This document shows positions 36,218 through 43,124 of a stretch of DNA of 64,000 nucleotides, piece after piece; position 1 is the stretch's first letter; every line of letters starts with the position of its first letter. Source of the stretch: Halomonas sp. 'Soap Lake #6'. GTDB lineage: Bacteria > Pseudomonadota > Gammaproteobacteria > Pseudomonadales > Halomonadaceae. The notes under the pieces are model-generated. The model saw only the letters and a list, made by a program, of their open reading frames with translations. It was not told the origin of the DNA and ran no database searches. The stretch is taken from contig NZ_CP020469.1 in the NCBI RefSeq assembly GCF_003031405.1, positions 3,410,001 to 3,474,000 on the forward strand, written 5' to 3'. A program made the position numbers and the translations under genes.

Positions 36218-37254
36218 TTCCCAGCGTCTCTTACCCCCGGTACCGCTCAGTGCTCCCCCTTAGCCGAACGACACGCGTATTAAGTGGCCTTACACTGGCA
36301 CTATTAATCGCTCTCGGCTGGGGAGCTACCACAGGTGCCCTGGGCATTTCCCCCTGGGCCCTAATAACCGGAGAAGCCAATGCCCTCAGCGTACAGGTAT
36401 GGTGGCAATTACGTTTGCCGCGCCTGCTGCTGGGGGTAGTGGTTGGCGCCATGTTGGCAGGTAGCGGCGCCGCTATGCAGGGGCTGTTTCGCAATCCCTT
36501 AGCTGACCCAACACTGCTGGGGCTTGCCAGCGGCGCGGGGTTGTTCGTTGCGCTCTGGATAGTACTGTTTCAGGGCAGCGGTGCTGCTAGCCTTTACGGC
36601 CAGTTTGCGGCGGGCTTTTTAGGTGCATTAAGTGTGTGTGTCATCGTGTTTGGCTTAGCCAAACGCCAGGGCGGTGGCAGTGCCGCGGTCATGACGCTAC
36701 TACTGGCGGGCTTGGCAATTAATACCTTAGCCGGTGCCGGTGGCGGCCTACTCGCCTTTATTGCCAGCGACGAACAACTTCGCCAACTCAGCCTATGGGG
36801 TATGGGCAGTTTAACCAACTCGCTATGGAGCACCACGGCGCTGGCCTTGGTACTGATTCCGCTGGCCCTGTTGATGTTACTGCGCAGCGCCAGCGAGCTT
36901 GATCTGCTGCAACTCGGCGAAACCACCGCCCACGCGGCAGGGCTGGACGCACCGCGCCTTAAGCGCCGTATCGTCGTGGCCACCTCGCTTGGCGTTGGGT
37001 TATGCGTAGCGCTTACCGGCGTGATTGGCTTCCTCGGCCTGCTGGTGCCTCACTGCCTGAGGTTATGGCTGGGACCAGGCCACCGTCTGCTGCTACCTGC
37101 ATCCATGCTTGGTGGGGCGCTACTGTTAGTGGTTGCCGATACCCTGGCGCGCACCCTGGGTGCTCCTGCAGAAATCCCCGTAGGGCTACTCACTAGCCTG
37201 CTAGGCGGCCCCTACTTCCTTTACCTACTCATGCGCCGGAGCCGTTCATGCTAA
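36214..37254 (+). CDS. hmuU: Heme ABC transporter permease (HmuU, FecCD family)
   Basis: A 346-aa FecCD-type permease with about ten membrane helices. LRLPRLLLGVVVGAMLAGSGAAMQGLFRNPLADP is recognisable in pieces near residue 65, and TGVIGFLGLLVPHCLRL forms the coupling region. AEIPVGLLTSLLGGPYFLYLL closes the protein. It imports heme as a homodimer with HmuV. It overlaps hmuT by 4 bp and hmuV by 7 bp. Confidence 0.94.
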   Translation: MIPSVSYPRYRSVLPLSRTTRVLSGLTLALLIALGWGATTGALGISPWALITGEANALSVQVWWQLRLPRLLLGVVVGAMLAGSGAAMQGLFRNPLADPTLLGLASGAGLFVALWIVLFQGSGAASLYGQFAAGFLGALSVCVIVFGLAKRQGGGSAAVMTLLLAGLAINTLAGAGGGLLAFIASDEQLRQLSLWGMGSLTNSLWSTTALALVLIPLALLMLLRSASELDLLQLGETTAHAAGLDAPRLKRRIVVATSLGVGLCVALTGVIGFLGLLVPHCLRLWLGPGHRLLLPASMLGGALLLVVADTLARTLGAPAEIPVGLLTSLLGGPYFLYLLMRRSRSC

Positions 37255-38009
37255 CCCTGCATCAGGCGGGACTGCTCACTACACCCGCATTGGCACCTTT
37301 CGACGGCACCATTCGCCCTGGCGAGCTGCTCTCCATTGTAGGCCCTAATGGGGCAGGAAAGAGCACGCTACTCAGCATGTTGTCGGGTTTTCGCCCCAGT
37401 GAACAGGGCGAGCTACACCTGGACGGAAAACCGCTGCGCGAATGGCCCATTACTGAACTTGCCAGCCGGCGTGCGCTGGTTGCCCAGCAGGAACCCCTAG
37501 GGTTTGACTGGCAGGTCACAGAGTTAGTGTGCCTTGGTAGCAACCCTGAACAATCACTGGTCGCTGAACTGCTGGATGACTTAGACCTGTCCCACCTTGC
37601 CAATCGCAGCGTGTTATCGCTATCCGGCGGCGAACGTCAGCGCGTGATGGTTGCAAGAGGAGCCTGTCAGCTACTTTCAAGGCGTTCTCCTACCGCCAGG
37701 GATGGCGGTCTTCTACTGCTGGACGAGCCCACCAGTGCGTTGGATATCGGCCAACAGCAACGCCTTATGCGCCAGTTGCGTACCTGGGCAATGCAACATC
37801 GCATGGCGGTTGTCTGCGTGCTTCACGATCTAAATCTGGCAGGCACCTATGCTGATCGCGTATGGCTAATGCATCAAGGGCAGCGGATTGACCACGGCTT
37901 ACCGCATCTCGTGCTCAACCCCTCCACCATCGCTGACATTTATAGCGCCGAACTACAGCACATTGAGGGTGGGCCCCAAGGCAAGCCTCTGCTTGCCCTA
38001 GCGCCCTAA
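37248..38009 (+). CDS. hmuV: Heme ABC transporter ATP-binding protein (HmuV)
   Basis: A 253-aa ATPase with Walker A GPNGAGKST (residues 32-40), signature LSGGERQR, Walker B LLLLDEPTSALD and switch histidine in CVLHDLNLA. Family members energise HmuU. A short insertion (CQLLSRRSPTARDG) precedes Walker B, as in other HmuV proteins. The ATG overlaps hmuU by 7 bp. A 31-bp gap separates it from the sigma factor gene. Confidence 0.93.
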   Translation: MLTLHQAGLLTTPALAPFDGTIRPGELLSIVGPNGAGKSTLLSMLSGFRPSEQGELHLDGKPLREWPITELASRRALVAQQEPLGFDWQVTELVCLGSNPEQSLVAELLDDLDLSHLANRSVLSLSGGERQRVMVARGACQLLSRRSPTARDGGLLLLDEPTSALDIGQQQRLMRQLRTWAMQHRMAVVCVLHDLNLAGTYADRVWLMHQGQRIDHGLPHLVLNPSTIADIYSAELQHIEGGPQGKPLLALAP

Positions 38010-38040
38010 GCCTACTGCCAGGAACCACGCAGATACCGCC

Positions 38041-38610
38041 ATGAGCAAGCCATCCCCCTCTCTGCTAAATATGTTTCTCAATGAGCGGCAGCGCCTCGTC
38101 AAACGGCTTAGGCAAATTGTGGGCAGTGCCAGCGAAGCAGAAGACCTTGCTCAGGAAACATTCTTAAAGCTATGGCAGCGCCCTACTACCGATGCCGACA
38201 CACCAGGGCTACTGCATCGCACAGCGCATAATTTGGCGCTGGATTATCTGCGGGCTCAAGCAGTACGTAAGCGTCATCAGGAGCATGAACTGCACGACAG
38301 TGCTGACCACCCCCCTCAAACCCCTAGCCCAGAAAAGCTGGCGACAACGGTACAGCAGTGGCAACGACTGATAACGCAGCTAGACACCCTCCCTGAACGG
38401 GCCAAGGAAGTGTTTCTTCTCAACCGTGTAGAGGGCGAAACCTACACGGCAATCGCTGACCGCCTGGGTGTTTCTATTAGCACCGTCGAAAAAGACATGA
38501 TGCGGGCGATGCGCCTATGTCGGCAGTGGCAACAACAAACTAGGGATGAGGAAGAACGGCGCGTCAAACGTTATACCAATAATAATACGACGCACTCGCA
38601 AAAGAGGTAA
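38041..38610 (+). CDS. ECF sigma factor, FecI-like
   Basis: A 189-aa sigma-70 family protein with region 2 (about residues 20-75: ASEAEDLAQETFLKLW, ALDYLRAQAVRKRHQ) and region 4 (about 110-165: LDTLPERAKEVFLLNRVEG, YTAIADRLGVSISTVEKDMMRAM in parts). FecI-type sigmas are released by FecR when an STN-bearing receptor is loaded. It is coupled to a FecR gene directly downstream. The neighbouring HmuR lacks an STN domain, so the signal must come from HasR1 or HasR2 further along or from elsewhere. Confidence 0.9.
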   Translation: MSKPSPSLLNMFLNERQRLVKRLRQIVGSASEAEDLAQETFLKLWQRPTTDADTPGLLHRTAHNLALDYLRAQAVRKRHQEHELHDSADHPPQTPSPEKLATTVQQWQRLITQLDTLPERAKEVFLLNRVEGETYTAIADRLGVSISTVEKDMMRAMRLCRQWQQQTRDEEERRVKRYTNNNTTHSQKR

Positions 38611-38614
38611 CACC

Positions 38615-39625
38615 GTGACAACATCATCAACTGCCTCTGGAGAGCCAGATTACTCACATCTTTTTGATGACGACACGCTAGATATTGCACTTAGCTGGCA
38701 TCTACGTCTCAAGGACGACAGTGCCACTGCCCAGGATCGTCTGGACTTCCAAACATGGGTAAACGCTCGTAATAGCCATAAAGCAGCTTATCAAGAAGCT
38801 ATTCAGCTGTGGGATGACATTGAAGCCCCCGCGCAACTGTTTTACCAGTATCGCTCCGCACAGAAGCCACGCCCAAGGCAGGCAGCACCGGGCAACCGGT
38901 TAGGGTGGGCCGTCGCGGCAGTATTAATGTTAACCATGTTACTGAGCTTCGAGCTCTGGCGCGACCCGACGCGTCTGGATCGCTGGATGGCCGATATCGC
39001 CACGTCATCAGGGAAAGCACAACAGGTGGTGCTGGAAGATGGCTCATCCCTCTTTCTAGATGGCAACAGCGCACTTGATATCGCCCTGGGCGAGGCTCAG
39101 CGTGAATTGACACTCAGGCGTGGACGGATGTGGATTGATGCCGCCCGAGACCCACAGCGACCGTTGCACCTGACTGCAGGCGATACATCGGTAAGCGTGC
39201 TGGGAACGCATTTTGCTGTTAGCCGCTTTCACTCCCGAGTCACTATCACCGTAGGTGAAGGCCAAGTCGCCGTCCGCGATGCCCATCAAAACCAAGCTCT
39301 GTTGACATCAGGCCAACAACTTATCGTGGACAACGGAAAGCTCGGGGAGATTCAGGACATAGATACCCACCTGGCCCTGGCCTGGAAAGAGGGCAGGATC
39401 ATCTTCGACCAGGCTGGTATTGACGACATCGTTGAGCAGCTCGAACGCTTACTGCCAGGTCGAGTATTTTTCAACGCCCAGGATTTTGCTGACCTGAGCT
39501 TCTCAGGCAGCTTTTCTACCGGCCACCCTCAAATAATACTCGAAGCATTAACAGACCTATCAGCCATCGAGGCTCACCACCTGCCTGGCAATATGATTTG
39601 GTTACGTTCAGCGAGCGCAGGCTAA
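38615..39625 (+). CDS. FecR-family anti-sigma factor
   Basis: A 336-aa membrane-spanning regulator with an N-terminal DUF4880 domain (LSWHLRLKDD, FQTWVNARNSHKAAYQEA), one TM segment near residue 110 (LGWAVAAVLMLTMLLSF), a FecR domain (LEDGSSLFLDGNSALDIAL, GDTSVSVLGTHFAV) and an STN-interacting C-terminus. I start at the GTG at 38615, which has AGAGG inside the sigma gene's last codons. The longer open frame would overlap the sigma gene by 65 bp without an RBS. It likely controls the preceding sigma factor. Confidence 0.87.
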   Translation: MTTSSTASGEPDYSHLFDDDTLDIALSWHLRLKDDSATAQDRLDFQTWVNARNSHKAAYQEAIQLWDDIEAPAQLFYQYRSAQKPRPRQAAPGNRLGWAVAAVLMLTMLLSFELWRDPTRLDRWMADIATSSGKAQQVVLEDGSSLFLDGNSALDIALGEAQRELTLRRGRMWIDAARDPQRPLHLTAGDTSVSVLGTHFAVSRFHSRVTITVGEGQVAVRDAHQNQALLTSGQQLIVDNGKLGEIQDIDTHLALAWKEGRIIFDQAGIDDIVEQLERLLPGRVFFNAQDFADLSFSGSFSTGHPQIILEALTDLSAIEAHHLPGNMIWLRSASAG

Positions 39626-39713
39626 TGAACAGCCCTTGTGCTTACCAGAGGAAAAGGGCAAACCCGCTTTAACGCCCTTTCATTGTTATCTACCCACTGT
39701 CCGCGAGTGCCTT

Positions 39714-40319
39714 ATGGAAGCCATACTTACCCAAGCAAAACCCACCAGCACACTACCCCTTAGCAAACGGTTGAAACTCTCCACCCACGCAGCCCATGAG
39801 CGTGTCGACAAGGCCATCATGGCACTCTCTCCCTTTACCAGCCTTGAGGGATACAAGCGGTTTCTTACCGTTCAGTACCAATTCCAACGCCACACCGCCC
39901 CACTCTATGAACAGGCGGATCTCTGTGAGTGGATGGAACGACTAGAACAGCGCTGCCGTTTTAACGCGGTAAAGCTTGACGCCAAAGATCTATCAGTTAA
40001 TGAGGATGAGCTAAATATAAGCCTCGCCTCACCTCCGTCTATTGATTCTCTGGCAGCGGCTCTGGGCTGGCTTTATGTCAATGAAGGCTCAAACCTTGGC
40101 GCGGCGTTCCTACTCAAGTATGCAACTCAATTAGGCTTATCAGCCAACTTTGGTGCCCGCCACCTTGCTCCCAGCGACTCAGGTCGTGGGCTGCACTGGA
40201 GATACTTTATTGCTCAGCTGGATGCCGTCCCTTTATCAAGTGAGCAGGAAGAGCAGGCCCTCCAAGGCGCCCGTGAAGCATTTAAATTCGTCGAAGCATT
40301 GGCGCTGAAAAATTCATAA
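39714..40319 (+). CDS. hemO: Heme oxygenase (HemO/PigA-like)
   Basis: A 201-aa all-helical heme oxygenase. The proximal-helix block LKLSTHAAHERVDKAI places the heme ligand at His28, and the distal helix reads LYVNEGSNLGAAFLLKY with its flexible Gly-Ser-Asn-Leu-Gly. The enzyme cleaves heme to biliverdin, CO and iron. I choose the ATG at 39714; an upstream in-frame TTG at 39636 has no RBS and would add 26 uncharacteristic residues. It follows fecR by 88 bp and may be under the same sigma factor. Confidence 0.9.
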   Translation: MEAILTQAKPTSTLPLSKRLKLSTHAAHERVDKAIMALSPFTSLEGYKRFLTVQYQFQRHTAPLYEQADLCEWMERLEQRCRFNAVKLDAKDLSVNEDELNISLASPPSIDSLAAALGWLYVNEGSNLGAAFLLKYATQLGLSANFGARHLAPSDSGRGLHWRYFIAQLDAVPLSSEQEEQALQGAREAFKFVEALALKNS

Positions 40320-40378
40320 CAGCCCGCAAAATATCATTAGCGCCTGATATCACATGTATAAAAACCAGGGGAATATCA

Positions 40379-40651
40379 ATGAATGACGCGATGCTATACC
40401 AGAAGCCAAAGCTTCTTACCTACTGCTTGCCTGCTGCAACACTGCTGCTCAACTGGTGGGCAGCAGTGTTATTCATCATCACACTGCTAGCCATATGTGG
40501 CGGCACGCTCTATGGGCTAATGAGCGAAACAGACGGAATATGGATGCCACTGCTACTTTCAACCATCGTTGGCTCACTGCTGCACTGCGCCATCATCGTT
40601 ATGGCGCTAGCCATTTCCGTGGCAGCTGGCCCGACATCCCAAGCTGACTGA
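40379..40651 (+). CDS. Small membrane protein, function unknown
   Basis: A 90-aa protein with three hydrophobic stretches (about residues 13-24, 25-47 and 55-80) and few charges, probably two or three membrane helices. GGGGA lies seven bases before the ATG. It follows heme oxygenase by 59 bp in the same direction and may belong to that transcript. I do not recognise the family. Small helical membrane proteins in heme loci sometimes assist transport, but nothing in the sequence shows that. Confidence 0.7.
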   Translation: MNDAMLYQKPKLLTYCLPAATLLLNWWAAVLFIITLLAICGGTLYGLMSETDGIWMPLLLSTIVGSLLHCAIIVMALAISVAAGPTSQAD

Positions 40652-40700
40652 AGCCTATCGCAGAACATCCAAACTGATAGATGATGATTATTTTTTGCAT

Positions 40701-40729
40701 GCTGAGCCTGCTTACCTCTCAGGCTCAGC
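40701..40729. terminator. Stem-loop after the small membrane protein gene
   Basis: A perfect 10-bp stem (gctgagcctg at 40701-40710 with caggctcagc at 40720-40729) and 9-base loop, 50 bp after the stop. A T6 run precedes the stem on the plus strand; none follows, so efficiency is uncertain. Confidence 0.5.
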
Positions 40730-40763
40730 CTTCACTGCATCGTTGCCGTGGCAATGAAACCTG

Positions 40764-40793
40764 AGCCCAGCCCAGCCCAGCCCAGCCCAGCCC
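40764..40793. repeat. Pentanucleotide tandem repeat (AGCCC) x6
   Basis: Six exact copies of agccc in a row. The array abuts the 5' edge of the PIN-toxin remnant. A 5-bp unit is slippage-prone. Confidence 0.95.
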
Positions 40794-40953
40794 TTAGAGC
40801 TTGGCTCAATAAGCAGTCGGCCGACACACTGTATCTGTCCAGTGCCTCGTTGGCAGAGCTGTTATTTGGATTTCGGCATTACTTAAAGAGAAGCGCAAGG
40901 ATATGCTGAACGAGGCTCTGGACGGCCTCATGATTCCCCTGCCCAGCGATTAG
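40793..40953 (+). pseudogene. Remnant of a PIN-domain toxin (VapC/FitB type)
   Basis: Frame one reads LRAWLNKQSADTLYLSS, ASLAELLFGFRHY. A one-base shift then gives LKEKRKDMLNEALDGLMIPLPSD and a stop. This matches the middle of VapC/FitB-type PIN toxins (WLxxQPxDxLYLSSVTLAELLFG, then LPEGKRKxxL..ALDGL). The N-terminal catalytic aspartate region is missing and so is the C-terminal half with the remaining acidic residues. No antitoxin gene is recognisable. It is a decayed toxin-antitoxin fragment in the middle of the heme island. Confidence 0.75.
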
Positions 40954-41031
40954 CCATTTCAGGCACAAAATAGCGTAGAGGGAAAAAGAGGCCAAAACAT
41001 AGAAAAGAGCTATTCGGGTGTACCGGAAAAC

Positions 41032-41229
41032 TCATTGGGGAAGATGAAATCTAAAGATTGCTTCCCTTCCTGGGCCAGACTGGCATCCATACTGGAAAGC
41101 ATCTAGTACATCAGAATCTATACGGTAGTGCACGCCAAGATAAATGCCCGGCCCCTCTCCACCGCCTCCCATAGCAGGAGGAAGGTTACTCCATACCGTT
41201 ATATCGTCGAAATCGATTTTCTGAGTCAT
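41032..41229 (-). CDS. Unrecognised 65-aa protein
   Basis: A 65-aa reading frame starting MTQKIDFDDITVW, with a run of four glycines (PPAMGGGGEGPGIYLG) and a C-terminal half containing one cysteine (YGCQSGPG). AAGGGGATGAT before the ATG is a strong RBS, which is the main reason to accept it. It has no signal peptide or membrane helix. It is the only minus-strand gene in the heme island and its promoter region would lie in the AT-rich, Fur-like sequence at 41257-41340. I do not recognise the family; a small secreted or modified peptide cannot be excluded. Confidence 0.6.
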   Translation of the reverse strand: MTQKIDFDDITVWSNLPPAMGGGGEGPGIYLGVHYRIDSDVLDAFQYGCQSGPGREAIFRFHLPQ

Positions 41230-41544
41230 ATCATCCCCTTCGCTGCTAAGCCTCAACAGGCGTGCCTTAGTAAAGAATTAAATACAACACTTTTAAAATG
41301 ATATCAAATATCAAATGAAATTCATTATCAACAATCAACCAAAACCCATGCCTCTCTTAGATCACCCGAAAGCTACGAAGTGGGATGTACTCTGGTTTTA
41401 GGAAACCTTGGTGCGCCACGTAAGTGATGCAAAGCGCTAAACACGACGGTACAAAAATAGCCCAGCGTAGACAGCAAAGGCCTTGCAGCGGGCAGCTATC
41501 AATATGATAATGCGATTAATTATCATTACTGTAAAATATGCATC
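41230..41544. promoter_or_regulatory. Divergent regulatory region with two Fur-like sites
   Basis: The 315-bp gap between the 65-aa gene and the second sigma gene holds no recognisable gene. GATAATGCGATTAATTATC at 41506-41524 (GATAAT/ATTATC arms) lies 20 bp before the sigma start and fits a Fur box. AATGAAATTCATTATC at 41314-41329 is a second candidate on the side of the 65-aa gene, within a very AT-rich tract (atgatatcaaatatcaaatg). Confidence 0.6.
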
Positions 41545-42045
41545 ATGCCCACTAATGATTCGGATCGCCTGCACTGCCTTTATCGGGAGCACCATAGCTG
41601 GCTGAAAAGCTGGCTGGTCGGCCGCCTTGGCTCCGCCAGCGATGCGGCCGATTTGGCGCATGACACTTTCATTCGTCTGATGGTCACCCAGGGCGCCACT
41701 GACGTACGCCAGCCTCGTGCCTACCTGCGCACCATTGCACGAGGCTTGGTGGTGGATCGCTACCGCCGACAAACTATCGAACGTGCCTACCTGGAAGCGC
41801 TAGCGTTACGCCCAGAGCCTGTCGCTATCTCACCGGAAGAGCGCCTCCAAATCATGGAGACACTTGCACTGGTCGACACCACGCTCCACCAACTTGGTGA
41901 TAGAACCCGGCGTATTTTTCTTGCCGTACAGCTGGAAGGGCTTAGCTATGGTGCAACGGCGGAACACATTGGCGTATCCATCACCACTGTTAAAAAGCAC
42001 CTGATTCGCGCGATGACCCAGTGTTTGCTGCTGATGGAAGAGTGA
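41545..42045 (+). CDS. hasI: ECF sigma factor, HasI/FecI-like
   Basis: A 166-aa sigma factor: region 2 at residues about 5-75 (LYREHHSWLKSWLVGRLG, ASDAADLAHDTFIRLM, YLRTIARGLVVDRYRR), region 4 at about 105-160 (LDTTLHQLGDRTRRIFLAVQLEG, YGATAEHIGVSITTVKKHL in parts). This closely follows the FecI/HasI pattern. The downstream gene order sigma, FecR, HasR, with HasA and exporter beyond, is the classic has arrangement, in which the loaded receptor switches on its own synthesis. Confidence 0.92.
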   Translation: MPTNDSDRLHCLYREHHSWLKSWLVGRLGSASDAADLAHDTFIRLMVTQGATDVRQPRAYLRTIARGLVVDRYRRQTIERAYLEALALRPEPVAISPEERLQIMETLALVDTTLHQLGDRTRRIFLAVQLEGLSYGATAEHIGVSITTVKKHLIRAMTQCLLLMEE

Positions 42046-42081
42046 GGCCAAGATGGAAGACAAACAGCAGAATGCCACACC

Positions 42082-43023
42082 ATGAATCAACAAATACTCG
42101 AAACGGCTGTGACTTGGTATGTACGCCTCAATGCCGATCCTGCAGACGAAGCTACACAGAAGGCTTGGCGCCGTTGGCTGAATGAAAATCCACTACACAT
42201 GGAAGCCTGGGCACGGGTAGAGCGCCTGCAACAGCGGCTAGGCAACCTGCCCGCCGATACCGCCATTTACACGCTGAATGGCGCCCAAGCCCAGCGACGC
42301 GCATTACTGCGCAGCGTCGGCATGCTGATGATGCTAGGGACAGGCGGGTGGGTAACCACTACGCAGCTCAAAGACAGCGCCTTGCTGGCCGATCTGCGAA
42401 CAGCCCCAGGCCAGCGCCAAGCGTTAACACTCGAGGATGGCAGCCAACTACACCTCAATACCCGAACAGCCGTCGACCTGCGTTTCACGCCCAATGAACG
42501 CCGCGTCCATGTGCATAGTGGCGAAATATTGATTGAAACCGCCAACGACCCACTGGGCAGGCCGTTTATCATTTCCACCCCTGTAGGCCACATTCAAGCA
42601 CTGGGGACACGGTTCAGCGTACGTTATGAGAATAATCAGTGCCAAGTCATGGTCTATCGCCATGCCGTTGCCATCACACCAAAAACCACCCCCATGTCCA
42701 TGCCGTCGCGCCAGCTATCAGAAGGCTACAGCGCCCTCTTTACCCAAGACAATGTCACCACTCCTGCCCGCTTAAGTGGCGGAGAAGATGCCTGGTTGAA
42801 TGGCATGTTGAGTATCGTCGACTGGCGACTGGAGCGAGTTGCCAGTGAGTTGGCACGTTACCGGCGTGGCATCGTCTCATGTGATCCAGCCGTTGCCGAC
42901 CTACGCGTATCAGGAGCACTAAAACTCGACGACACCGACCAAGCATTCAGCGCCCTGGCCTCCTCACTCCCTATCGATGTTCGTTATCTCACCCGCTATT
43001 GGGTGCGTATTGCCGCCGCTTGA
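42082..43023 (+). CDS. hasS: FecR-family anti-sigma factor, HasS-like
   Basis: A 313-aa FecR protein: DUF4880 N-terminus (TWYVRLNADPADEATQKAWRRWL in parts), a hydrophobic segment at about residues 72-92 (ALLRSVGMLMMLGTGGW), the FecR domain (LEDGSQLHLNTRTAVDLRF, TPVGHIQALGTRFSVRY) and a C-terminal STN-like part ending LTRYWVRIAAA. It probably holds HasI inactive until HasR signals. It is 36 bp after the sigma gene and about 100 bp before hasR1. Confidence 0.9.
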   Translation: MNQQILETAVTWYVRLNADPADEATQKAWRRWLNENPLHMEAWARVERLQQRLGNLPADTAIYTLNGAQAQRRALLRSVGMLMMLGTGGWVTTTQLKDSALLADLRTAPGQRQALTLEDGSQLHLNTRTAVDLRFTPNERRVHVHSGEILIETANDPLGRPFIISTPVGHIQALGTRFSVRYENNQCQVMVYRHAVAITPKTTPMSMPSRQLSEGYSALFTQDNVTTPARLSGGEDAWLNGMLSIVDWRLERVASELARYRRGIVSCDPAVADLRVSGALKLDDTDQAFSALASSLPIDVRYLTRYWVRIAAA

Positions 43024-43124
43024 TAAAAAATATTCCCAGGGGTTTCTGATTTTCATTCTTATTCGTCTTGTACATGAGTCAGCACAAAAGATGCTGCCCT
43101 ATGCTCATTCAAGGTACCCCCATC

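Noticed and set aside
39636..39713. Longer heme oxygenase from an upstream TTG
   Set aside because: No RBS, and the added residues do not fit the family; the ATG at 39714 gives the normal length.
40764..40793. CCCAG array as a CRISPR-like repeat
   Set aside because: Units are 5 bp with no spacers; it is a simple tandem repeat.
41341..41440. Possible second toxin-antitoxin remnant (reading ETLVRHVSDAKR)
   Set aside because: Too short, with stops on both sides; resemblance to antitoxin C-termini is not strong enough.
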